Of a DNA stretch of 28,918 nt, positions 6,538 to 13,818 are shown in pieces. The position numbers and the translations under genes are program-made. Source of the stretch: Paraprevotella stercoravium (GTDB lineage Bacteria; Bacteroidota; Bacteroidia; Bacteroidales; Bacteroidaceae); assembly GCA_018883665.1 (NCBI GenBank), contig JAHLFU010000069.1, positions 1 to 28,918 on the forward strand, written 5' to 3'. The notes beneath the pieces were generated by a model. That model was not told the DNA's origin. It did no database searches and saw only the letters and a program-made list of their open reading frames with translations. Position 1 is the first letter of the stretch. Each line of letters begins with the position of its first letter.

Positions 6538-7425
6538 ATGGCAAGAAAAATCAAAGTAGGCATTATCCAACAGGCCAATACGGAGCATACCAAAGACAAC
6601 CTTCTGAAACTGGCCAAAAACATAGAATCTGTACACAAGCAGGGAGCACAGCTCGTGGTGTTACAGGAGCTGCACAACTCGCTTTATTTCTGTCAGACCG
6701 AGAACACGAACCTGTTCGATCTGGCCGAGCCGATACCGGGCCCGTCAACCGCCTTCTTCGGCGAGTTGGCCAAGCAGTTCGGCATTGTGCTCGTCACCTC
6801 GCTGTTTGAAAGAAGAGCGGCCGGACTGTATCACAACACGGCTGTGGTGTTCGACACCGACGGAAGCATCGCCGGAAAATACCGCAAGATGCACATCCCA
6901 GACGATCCGGCTTATTATGAGAAGTTCTACTTCACTCCGGGCGACCTGGGTTTCAAGCCGATTCAGACTTCACTGGGAAAACTGGGCGTGCAGGTGTGCT
7001 GGGACCAGTGGTATCCCGAAGGAGCGCGCCTGATGGCCTTGCAGGGTGCCGAACTGCTTATCTATCCTACTGCCATCGGCTATGAGAGCAGCGACCCGGT
7101 AGAGGAACAGGAAAGACAGCGCGAGGCATGGACCACCGTGCAGCGCGGACATGCCGTGGCCAACGGACTGCCGGTCATCGCCGTGAACCGCGTGGGCTGG
7201 GAGCCGGACCCGTCCGGACTGACCAACGGAATCACTTTCTGGGGCAGCAGCTTCATTGCCGGACCGCAGGGCGAATTTCTGTACCTCGCCTCTAAGGACC
7301 AGGAGGAAAATGTGGTGGTGGAAGTGGATCTGGAAAGATCGGAAAACGTGCGCCGCTGGTGGCCGTTCCTCCGTGACCGCCGCATCGACGAGTTCGGCGA
7401 TCTGACCCGCCGTTTCATTGACTAG
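6538..7425 (+). CDS. aguB: N-carbamoylputrescine amidase
   Basis: A carbon-nitrogen hydrolase (nitrilase superfamily) of 295 residues converting N-carbamoylputrescine to putrescine, CO2 and ammonia. The catalytic triad is visible: E44 in LQELHNS, K117 in YRKMHIPDD, and C154 in VCWDQWYPE. The full-length match to AguB-type enzymes and the position directly after aguA support the specific assignment over other nitrilases. Together the two genes supply putrescine, the precursor of spermidine-type polyamines, and release ammonia that glutamine synthetase downstream could assimilate (inference). A 221-nt gap with a new promoter box precedes the next gene. Confidence 0.93.
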   Translation: MARKIKVGIIQQANTEHTKDNLLKLAKNIESVHKQGAQLVVLQELHNSLYFCQTENTNLFDLAEPIPGPSTAFFGELAKQFGIVLVTSLFERRAAGLYHNTAVVFDTDGSIAGKYRKMHIPDDPAYYEKFYFTPGDLGFKPIQTSLGKLGVQVCWDQWYPEGARLMALQGAELLIYPTAIGYESSDPVEEQERQREAWTTVQRGHAVANGLPVIAVNRVGWEPDPSGLTNGITFWGSSFIAGPQGEFLYLASKDQEENVVVEVDLERSENVRRWWPFLRDRRIDEFGDLTRRFID

Positions 7426-7579
7426 AAGCGAAAAGCATTCTGCTTTCACAAAACAGGATTTGCCGTACGTTTCAACAGTCATTCGGGCAAAAAGCAAGAA
7501 ATATGCTTTCAATAAAGGAGAAAACAGACTTTTTGAAAACAAAATAGAAAAAACAAAAGGGATTTTCATAAGGAAATCT

Positions 7580-7587
7580 TATCTTTG
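7580..7587 (+). promoter_or_regulatory. Promoter box for glutamine synthetase
   Basis: TATCTTTG at 7580-7587 matches TAnnTTTG. It lies 59 nt upstream of the glnN start. No TTG box is seen about 20 nt further upstream, so the promoter may be weak or activator-dependent. Confidence 0.5.
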
Positions 7588-7646
7588 CACGCGAAAAAGA
7601 AGTACTATATTATTAGGAACAAAATCCAATAAAACAGAATTACTAT

Positions 7647-9839
7647 ATGTCATCATCATTAAGATTTGAAGTAGTCGGTGAGGCTTTTAAGAAAAAGGCC
7701 GTGGCGTTTAACAAACCCAAAGAGCGTCCGTCGGAATTTTTTGCGAAGTATGTCTTTACACGTCAGAAAATGTACAAGTATCTGTCGGCAGAGGCATACC
7801 AGAAAATGTGCGACGTGATGGACAACGGTGCGTCTCTGGATCTGAAAACAGCCGATCAGGTGGCCGAAGGTATGAAGAAATGGGCCATGGAGCTGGGAGT
7901 AACCCATTGCACACACTGGTTCCAGCCTCTGACCGAAGGTACTGCCGAAAAGCATGACGCTTTTGTGGAGCACGACGGCAAGGGAGGAATGATCGAAGAA
8001 TTCTCCGGAAAGCAGCTCGTACAGCAGGAAACCGATGCGTCTTCTTTCCCGAACGGTGGTATCCGTTCCACTTTCGAAGCTCGCGGCTACTCGGCATGGG
8101 ATCACGCATCGCCGGTGTTTGTCATCGGTGACACGCTGATGATTCCTACCGTTTTCATCTCTTACACGGGTGAGTCTTTGGATTATAAGGCACCGCTGAA
8201 AAAGGCCATCCATGCAGTGAGCAAGGCGGCCACAGACGTTTGCCACTATTTTGATCCGGAAGTGAAGAAGGTCATCGTAAACCTGGGTTGGGAACAGGAG
8301 TACTTCCTGGTGGATGAAGGCTTGTATGCCACCCGCCCCGACCTGCTCATGACCGGCCGTACGCTTCTGGGACACGACTCTGCCAAGAACCAGCAGATGG
8401 ACGACCACTATTTCGGTTCTATCCCGGGACGCGTGGCTGCCTTCATGTCTGATCTGGAGATTCAGGCGCTGGAGCTGGGCATTCCTTGCAAGACCCGCCA
8501 CAATGAGGTGGCTCCGAACCAGTTTGAGCTGGCTCCGATTTACGAGGAGTGCAATCTGGCCATCGACCACAACATGCTCATCATGTCGCTCATGAAAGAG
8601 GTGGCCCGCAAACACGGATTCCGCTGCCTGCTGCATGAGAAACCGTTTGCCGGAATCAACGGTTCCGGAAAGCACAACAACTGGTCACTGGCTACCGATA
8701 CCGGCGTGCTGCTGCACGGACCGGGCAAGACCCCGCAGGACAACCTGCGCTTCGTGACGTTCATCGTGGAAACCCTGATGGCGGTTTACAAGCACAACGG
8801 TCTGCTGAAGGCTTCGATCATGAGCGCCACAAACGCACACCGTCTGGGTGGTCATGAGGCTCCTCCGGTAATCGTGTCTTCTTTCCTCGGCGACCAGCTG
8901 ACAGAAATCCTGAGTCATCTGGAGAACGCCAGCGACGACGAACTGATCACCATCGCCGGAAAGCATGAAATGAAACTGGATATTCCGGAAATTCCGGAAC
9001 TGCTGATCGATAATACAGACCGCAACCGTACTTCTTCATTCGCATTTACCGGAAACCGCTTTGAGTTCCGTGCCGTAGGTTCTGAGGCAAACTGCGCCAG
9101 CGCGATGATTGCTCTGAACTCTGCCGTAGCCGAGGCGCTGATCAACTTCAAGGAGCGTGTAGACGCGCTGATTGCCGGCGGTATGGAAAAGACCAAGGCT
9201 ATCCTGAAGATCGTTCGCGAGGACATCAAGACCTGCAAGCCGATCCACTTCGACGGAAACGGTTACAGCGACGAGTGGAAAGAGGAGGCTGCACGCCGCG
9301 GACTGGATGTAGAGTCCAGCTGTCCGCTGGTGTTCGACCGCTATCTGGACCAGAGCTCTGTAGATATGTTTGCAAAAGCACACGTATTTACCCGCTCGGA
9401 GTTGGAGGCACGTAACGAAATCAAGTGGGAAACTTACACCAAGAAGGTTCAGATCGAAGCCCGTATCTTCGGCGACTTGTGTATGAACCACATCATTCCG
9501 GTGGCAACCCGCTACCAGAGCACGCTGATTGACAATGTGCACAAGATGCAACAGATCTTCCCGGCAGAGGAGGCAGCCCGACTGAGCGCCAAGAACGTGG
9601 AACTGATCCGTAACATCGCCGCACACTCCAGCTTCATCACCGAAAATGTGGAGAAACTGATCGAAGCCCGCAAGGTGGCCAACCAGATTGAGAGCGAGCG
9701 CGAGAAGGCAATCGCTTATCACGACACCGTGGCACCGAAACTGGAGGAAATCAGATATCATGTGGACAAGCTCGAACTGATCATTGACGACGAGCTGTGG
9801 CCACTGCCGAAATACAGAGAACTTCTGTTCATCAGATAA
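7647..9839 (+). CDS. glnN: Glutamine synthetase type III
   Basis: Makes glutamine from glutamate, ammonia and ATP in the cytoplasm. The 730-residue length matches type III (GlnN) enzymes, first described in Bacteroides fragilis, and is far longer than types I and II. Visible landmarks: an N-terminal type III-specific region with RPSEFFAKYVFTRQKMYKYL (27-46); LGWEQEYFLVDE, holding metal-binding glutamates; HNEVAPNQFELAPIYEE; and INGSGKHNNWSL, the glycine-rich loop with the substrate-binding histidine. The long helical C-terminus (about 560-730) is also typical. The gene has its own promoter box and a strong hairpin terminator (9861-9910), so it is probably monocistronic. Location after the ammonia-releasing aguA-aguB pair fits a nitrogen theme. 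Confidence 0.96.
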   Translation: MSSSLRFEVVGEAFKKKAVAFNKPKERPSEFFAKYVFTRQKMYKYLSAEAYQKMCDVMDNGASLDLKTADQVAEGMKKWAMELGVTHCTHWFQPLTEGTAEKHDAFVEHDGKGGMIEEFSGKQLVQQETDASSFPNGGIRSTFEARGYSAWDHASPVFVIGDTLMIPTVFISYTGESLDYKAPLKKAIHAVSKAATDVCHYFDPEVKKVIVNLGWEQEYFLVDEGLYATRPDLLMTGRTLLGHDSAKNQQMDDHYFGSIPGRVAAFMSDLEIQALELGIPCKTRHNEVAPNQFELAPIYEECNLAIDHNMLIMSLMKEVARKHGFRCLLHEKPFAGINGSGKHNNWSLATDTGVLLHGPGKTPQDNLRFVTFIVETLMAVYKHNGLLKASIMSATNAHRLGGHEAPPVIVSSFLGDQLTEILSHLENASDDELITIAGKHEMKLDIPEIPELLIDNTDRNRTSSFAFTGNRFEFRAVGSEANCASAMIALNSAVAEALINFKERVDALIAGGMEKTKAILKIVREDIKTCKPIHFDGNGYSDEWKEEAARRGLDVESSCPLVFDRYLDQSSVDMFAKAHVFTRSELEARNEIKWETYTKKVQIEARIFGDLCMNHIIPVATRYQSTLIDNVHKMQQIFPAEEAARLSAKNVELIRNIAAHSSFITENVEKLIEARKVANQIESEREKAIAYHDTVAPKLEEIRYHVDKLELIIDDELWPLPKYRELLFIR

Positions 9840-9860
9840 TACAAGAGATTGTATCTGAAA

Positions 9861-9910
9861 AAAACGAGAAGGTGCGCCTCATGCAGACGACACTTTCTCG
9901 TTTTTATTTG
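9861..9910 (+). terminator. Rho-independent terminator after glnN
   Basis: AAAACGAGAAGGTG (9861-9874) pairs with CACTTTCTCGTTTT (9891-9904) with one G-T pair, followed by T-rich sequence. It lies 22 nt after the glnN stop codon. Confidence 0.8.
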
Positions 9911-9966
9911 TATTTGCCGGAACCGGAACTTAAAACAAAACAACCATAAAAAAACAACAGAACAAA

Positions 9967-11568
9967 ATGAGTTTTTCAGCAAAACATCCTAAAGGACTTT
10001 ATCTTTTGTTTGCCACGGAAATGTGGGAACGCTTCAGCTACTACGGCATGCGCGCCATCTTCATCCTGTATATGACGCAGGCGCTGCTCTTCAACAAGGA
10101 ACTGGCTTCGGAAATCTACGGCAGCTACACCGGACTGGTCTACCTCACCCCGCTGATCGGCGGATACATTGCCGACCGATACTGGGGCAACCGGAAATCC
10201 ATCGTGTTCGGTGCCATAATCATGGCATTGGGACAGTTCTTCATGTTCCTGAGCGCCTGCTTCCATCATCAGACGGGACTGGCTGTGCCGCTCATGTTCC
10301 TCGGGCTATTCACGCTGATTATGGGAAACGGTTTCTTCAAGCCGAACATCTCGACCATGGTGGGCGACCTGTATGAACCGGCTGACCATCGCAAGGACTC
10401 GGCCTTTACCATTTTCTATATGGGTGTAAACGTGGGCTCTTTCATCGCGCCGCTGTGGTGTGGCTTCGTGGGCGACACGGGTAATCCGGAAGACTTCAAA
10501 TGGGGATTCCTTTCGGCCTGCGTCGGCATGATTCTGGGCACGGTGCTTTTCTGCGCGTTCAAAAATAAATATATCGTGACTCCTGAGGGAGCACCCATCG
10601 GAACGGTACCGGCAGCCAAAGCCAACACGCAACAGGCAACAACGGACGCACAGCAGACCGGAACCGGCACACAGCAAGTTGCAGCCGCTCCGGCAAAATC
10701 GGGTTCCAGCAGCAAGACCGTTTTGGGCATTCTGTCGGCCGTCGTGCTGTTTCTGCTCTTCTCTGTCAACTGGAACTATCTGCACGACTGGAGCCGCATC
10801 TTCGAGGACGCTGACCTGATCGGTACGGCCATCTACGCCATCAGCATCGTGGTGCCGGTGATCATCATCACGGACAAGTCGCTCACCCGCATTGAGCAGG
10901 CTCGCATCGGAGTGATTTATATCATCGCCTTCTTCGTGATCTTCTTCTGGTCGGCCTACGAACAGGCGGGCGCTTCGCTTACCTTCTTTGCCGACGAGCA
11001 GACCGACCGCCATCTGGGCAGCTGGGAAATGCCGGCTTCTTACTTCCAGTCGTTCAATCCGGTGATGTTGGTGTGCCTCACTCCGATCTTCACCGCTCTG
11101 TGGGGCGCATTGGACAAACGTGGTCTGGAACCGTCTTCGCCCATGAAACAGGCTATCGGTCTGTTGCTGCTGGCTGTGGGTTATGTGGTCATCGCCTTCG
11201 GTGTGAAGGATCTGGACCCGAATGTAAAGGTCAGCATGCTGTGGCTCACCAGTCTGTATATGCTGCATACCATGGGCGAAATCTGCCTCTCACCGATCGG
11301 CCTGTCCATGGTGAACAAACTCTCTCCGGCGCGCTTCTCATCGCTGATGATGGGTGTGTGGTACATGAGTACGGCAGCGGCCAACAAGTTTGCCGGCATG
11401 CTGAGCAGCTACTATCCGGAAGAGGGAGTGGACAAACACCTGCTGGGCTATCATGTGGCCGACCTGTTTGACTTCTTCATGCTCTTTGCCATCATGAGTG
11501 CGGTGGCGGCAGTCATCCTGTTCTGCCTGACGGGCATTCTGAAAAAAATGATGCACGGAGTGGAATAA
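9967..11568 (+). CDS. POT-family proton-dependent peptide transporter
   Basis: A 533-residue inner-membrane major-facilitator protein importing di- and tripeptides with protons. The diagnostic motif ExxERFxYY is at E18-Y26 (EMWERFSYY), followed by YGSYTGLVYLTPLIGGYIADRYWG, the usual second motif. About 12-14 hydrophobic segments are visible. Between the two halves (about 210-245) lies a Gln/Thr/Ala-rich linker with repeated TQQ and AQQT units, low in complexity and likely cytoplasmic. Substrate specificity cannot be read from sequence. No strong promoter was seen in the 127-nt upstream gap. A small hairpin (11567-11589) overlaps the stop codon and a strong terminator follows at 11601-11645. 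Confidence 0.92.
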   Translation: MSFSAKHPKGLYLLFATEMWERFSYYGMRAIFILYMTQALLFNKELASEIYGSYTGLVYLTPLIGGYIADRYWGNRKSIVFGAIIMALGQFFMFLSACFHHQTGLAVPLMFLGLFTLIMGNGFFKPNISTMVGDLYEPADHRKDSAFTIFYMGVNVGSFIAPLWCGFVGDTGNPEDFKWGFLSACVGMILGTVLFCAFKNKYIVTPEGAPIGTVPAAKANTQQATTDAQQTGTGTQQVAAAPAKSGSSSKTVLGILSAVVLFLLFSVNWNYLHDWSRIFEDADLIGTAIYAISIVVPVIIITDKSLTRIEQARIGVIYIIAFFVIFFWSAYEQAGASLTFFADEQTDRHLGSWEMPASYFQSFNPVMLVCLTPIFTALWGALDKRGLEPSSPMKQAIGLLLLAVGYVVIAFGVKDLDPNVKVSMLWLTSLYMLHTMGEICLSPIGLSMVNKLSPARFSSLMMGVWYMSTAAANKFAGMLSSYYPEEGVDKHLLGYHVADLFDFFMLFAIMSAVAAVILFCLTGILKKMMHGVE

Positions 11569-11600
11569 ACGGTTTCAGAAAAACCGTTTGAAATAAAAAT

Positions 11601-11645
11601 GAAAGCCTCGGCGATTGGGAACACTTTCCCGTTGCCGAGGCTTTC
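11601..11645. terminator. Bidirectional terminator between peptide transporter and TolC-like gene
   Basis: GAAAGCCTCGGC (11601-11612) is perfectly complementary to GCCGAGGCTTTC (11634-11645), and the loop contains an inner GGGAA/TTCCC stem. It separates two convergent genes and could stop both. Confidence 0.8.
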
Positions 11646-11649
11646 GTGA

Positions 11650-12489
11650 TTATGAATGATGAAGATGTTGCGCAATTCGGGCACGGCGGCGACGCTGATA
11701 ATAGTGCCACCTTGAGCGGACCGGATGAAAAAGCAGAATGGCCAACACGAACAGAGAACCGATGATAAATACCTGTTTCAGCATCTGCGTATCGGGCTCA
11801 ATCACGGTGGTAACCGGCCAATCGATAGAGGTGACCAGCTGATGATTCAGAATGTCCATCTGATTCTGGACATGAGTGAGCCTCAACTGCACGTTCTGCA
11901 ACTGAAGTTCATAACGGGTGATGTCACTCTTCAGAGCCGTACCCTGACGGTAGGCAGCTTCCATATCGCGCACCAGCAGCCGGGTTTGCTCGATGTTGCG
12001 CTCATAAACCTTTTTTTGGTTGGACAGCTGGAAGATATCCAGATAATGCCCCAAAAGCAGGAAACGGACGTCCTGACGCGTTTTCTGCAAACGGTCCTCG
12101 GCTACTTTCTTCTGAATCTTACTGCGCTCGATATTCCCAGCAATGGCTCCGCCCTGATAAACCACTTGTGTAGCTTTCAACAGGAAGGAATTTCCGGCAT
12201 GAAGCATTTCAGCCCGCTCCGCGTGCGAGAAATTACGATCGGTCGTAAAACCATCTCCGATATAACGCCAATCTGCCGATAATTGCAACGAAGGCAAACG
12301 GTCGTTCTTGGCCACTTCAATCGCAGCTTCTGACTGCTTGATCTGCAACTCACCCGATCTGACATTACGATTATAGGCGTCGATACACTGAAACAGTTCC
12401 TCTAAAGTCACTACTTTTGTCTGGGCCATTCCCGACCAAAAACACATTTGCATGCCTAAAAACAGAAACAATCTCTTACCCTTCATCAT
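11650..12489 (-). CDS. Shortened TolC-family outer-membrane efflux protein with foreign C-terminus
   Basis: Codes for about 279 residues; TolC-family proteins normally have 430-490. After a signal peptide (…FWSGMAQ) come the first-half landmarks: VTLEELFQCIDAYNRNVRSGELQIKQSEAAI, AKNDRLPSLQLSADWRY, QVVYQGGAIAGNIERSK and a long helix to about NHQLVTSID. The second OEP repeat is missing. Instead, after TVIEPDTQMLKQ, there is a single membrane-spanning segment (VFIIGSLFVLAILLF) and a basic tail of Arg and His. This looks like an in-frame join of a TolC N-terminal half to the last segment of an inner-membrane transporter, probably inactive as an export channel. The ATG at 12489 is preferred over 12513 because AGAAGGA sits just upstream. 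An AraC regulator is divergent; no HlyD or transporter gene remains. Confidence 0.72.
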   Translation of the reverse strand: MMKGKRLFLFLGMQMCFWSGMAQTKVVTLEELFQCIDAYNRNVRSGELQIKQSEAAIEVAKNDRLPSLQLSADWRYIGDGFTTDRNFSHAERAEMLHAGNSFLLKATQVVYQGGAIAGNIERSKIQKKVAEDRLQKTRQDVRFLLLGHYLDIFQLSNQKKVYERNIEQTRLLVRDMEAAYRQGTALKSDITRYELQLQNVQLRLTHVQNQMDILNHQLVTSIDWPVTTVIEPDTQMLKQVFIIGSLFVLAILLFHPVRSRWHYYQRRRRARIAQHLHHS

Positions 12490-12600
12490 GAATACAATCC
12501 TTCTGTTTCTCAAACCTATATACTTCTACCTGACACACAATCAATCATTCAAAACCAACAGATACTCTTATCGCCGAAACATTGGTTTGATATCTTTTTA

Positions 12601-12631
12601 TTGCGAAGACAAAGTTAATTGATTATTTTTG
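12601..12631 (+). promoter_or_regulatory. Promoter for the AraC regulator, facing an overlapping promoter box for the TolC-like gene
   Basis: TTG (12601-12603) and TATTTTTG (12624-12631) with a 20-nt spacer form an ideal plus-strand promoter for araC. On the minus strand TAACTTTG (12610-12617) lies inside the same spacer and may serve the TolC-like gene. An inverted repeat AAACCAA/TTGGTTT (12552-12558 and 12583-12589) nearby could be a regulator site. Confidence 0.6.
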
Positions 12632-12685
12632 TACCGATTTTGCAGATTGTGAAATATTATTAGCAGAAAAAGCCAACAAAAATTT

Positions 12686-13483
12686 ATGAACGACGAGCAA
12701 AAAAACTACATTCAAACCATAAACCAATCGGCAGACGAAGACATTCTGATCAAAAGAACCGGATGGGAAGACATAAAACTAAAGCCACATACACACCAGA
12801 AAGCCCAGATTATCTATACGCTTTCGGGAACCTTACATGTGCAAATCGGTGAAGACAATTTCTTTGTCCCGGAAAAGCATGTAGCCTGGATTCCGGAACA
12901 CGTGGAACAGGATCTGTCTACCAACAACCGTCAGGCTTCTTTGGTCATCTTCTACGTTTCTTTTGATGAAGAAAAAAAATCAGATTTCTCGGTATATAGA
13001 TGTAATGGAATTATGGCTGAAAATATACGCTTCATCGCCAAACAGGGAAATATCATAGAGAAGGCAAAGAATCCGGATCTTTACCACTATGCCTTTTATT
13101 TCTTTCGCATGCTGCCGGCAATGAGCCCGAATCAGGGTATCCGGCTCAAGACCGTAACCCTACCGAACGACAGCCGTCTGCATCCGGTTCTCAATTATAT
13201 GCGTGAACATACCTGTGAAGACATGAGAATAGAACAAGTAGCTCATGAATTCGGATTTTCCGTACGTAACCTGAGCCGCCTGCTGAACCGTTCGGGAATA
13301 CGATTCAGCAATTACATGAACACGCTGCGCATTACCCGCGCCATTGAAATGTTTGCTGACCGCAACCGTACCATTCAGGAAACAGCCTTTGAAACCGGAT
13401 TTTCTACACCCGGCAACTTCAACCGTGTATTCAAGCAAGTAACAGGAACTACTCCTGGTGAGTTTCTGAGAAACAAAGAATAA
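12686..13483 (+). CDS. AraC-family transcriptional regulator
   Basis: A 265-residue regulator. The N-terminal half is a cupin-type sensing domain (LKPHTHQKAQIIYTLSGTLHVQIG with histidines near 33-35, followed by VPEKHVAWIPEHVEQDL). The C-terminal half (about 165-265) has two helix-turn-helix motifs of the AraC/XylS type: MRIEQVAHEFGFSVRNLSRLL and RTIQETAFETGFSTPGNFNRVFK, ending in GTTPGEFLRNK. It is divergent from the TolC-like gene with overlapping promoter boxes, the usual arrangement for a regulator of a drug-efflux operon. Since that operon appears to be reduced to a fused stub here, the regulator may be an orphan or act elsewhere. The inducer is unknown. Confidence 0.9.
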   Translation: MNDEQKNYIQTINQSADEDILIKRTGWEDIKLKPHTHQKAQIIYTLSGTLHVQIGEDNFFVPEKHVAWIPEHVEQDLSTNNRQASLVIFYVSFDEEKKSDFSVYRCNGIMAENIRFIAKQGNIIEKAKNPDLYHYAFYFFRMLPAMSPNQGIRLKTVTLPNDSRLHPVLNYMREHTCEDMRIEQVAHEFGFSVRNLSRLLNRSGIRFSNYMNTLRITRAIEMFADRNRTIQETAFETGFSTPGNFNRVFKQVTGTTPGEFLRNKE

Positions 13484-13504
13484 AACAAAAGGACAGAAAA
13501 CAAA

Positions 13505-13530
13505 AAAGCCAACCGGATTCGGTTGGCTTT
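13505..13530 (-). terminator. Terminator of tRNA-Gly
   Basis: AAAGCCAACC (13505-13514) pairs perfectly with GGTTGGCTTT (13521-13530) around a 6-nt loop. Read on the minus strand the stem is followed by a T-run, directly after the tRNA. Confidence 0.8.
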
Positions 13531-13532
13531 AG

Positions 13533-13605
13533 AGCGGAAAACGGGGCTCAAACCCGCGACCCCCAGCTTGGAAGGCTAGTGCTCTATCAACTGAGCTATT
13601 TCCGC
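13533..13605 (-). tRNA. tRNA-Gly (anticodon TCC)
   Basis: Read on the minus strand, a 73-nt cloverleaf: acceptor stem GCGGAAA/TTTCCGC with discriminator T, D-stem GCTC/GAGC, anticodon stem CTAGC/GCTGG with loop CTTCCAA giving anticodon TCC, and T-stem GCGGG/CCCGT. The 3' CCA is not encoded. It has its own ideal promoter and terminator, so it is a single-gene unit. Confidence 0.95.
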
Positions 13606-13627
13606 ATTTCCTTTTTGTTTTGCGTTG

Positions 13628-13658
13628 CAAAGGTAGTGATTTTATAGATGCGCGCCAA
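13628..13658 (-). promoter_or_regulatory. Promoter of tRNA-Gly
   Basis: On the minus strand TTG (13656-13658) and TACCTTTG (13628-13635) are separated by exactly 20 nt, about 22 nt upstream of the tRNA 5' end. Confidence 0.75.
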
Positions 13659-13733
13659 ATTTTTTCTTATATTTTTTTACTTTTCCTCCTAAAATCAGGT
13701 TTCCTGATTCAAATAATCCCTTTAACCAATCAG

Positions 13734-13789
13734 AAAGAGCCAACTTAAAACCCCTGATATTCATCAATAGAGTTACAAATTGGCTCTTT
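13734..13789 (-). repeat. 10-bp inverted repeat downstream of the GH110 gene
   Basis: AAAGAGCCAA (13734-13743) and TTGGCTCTTT (13780-13789) are perfectly complementary around a 36-nt loop. It lies 30 nt after the GH110 stop and may help end that transcript, though the loop is long for a terminator. Confidence 0.5.
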
Positions 13790-13818
13790 CGATTTACCAC
13801 ATCAAATGGAATCTCTTC

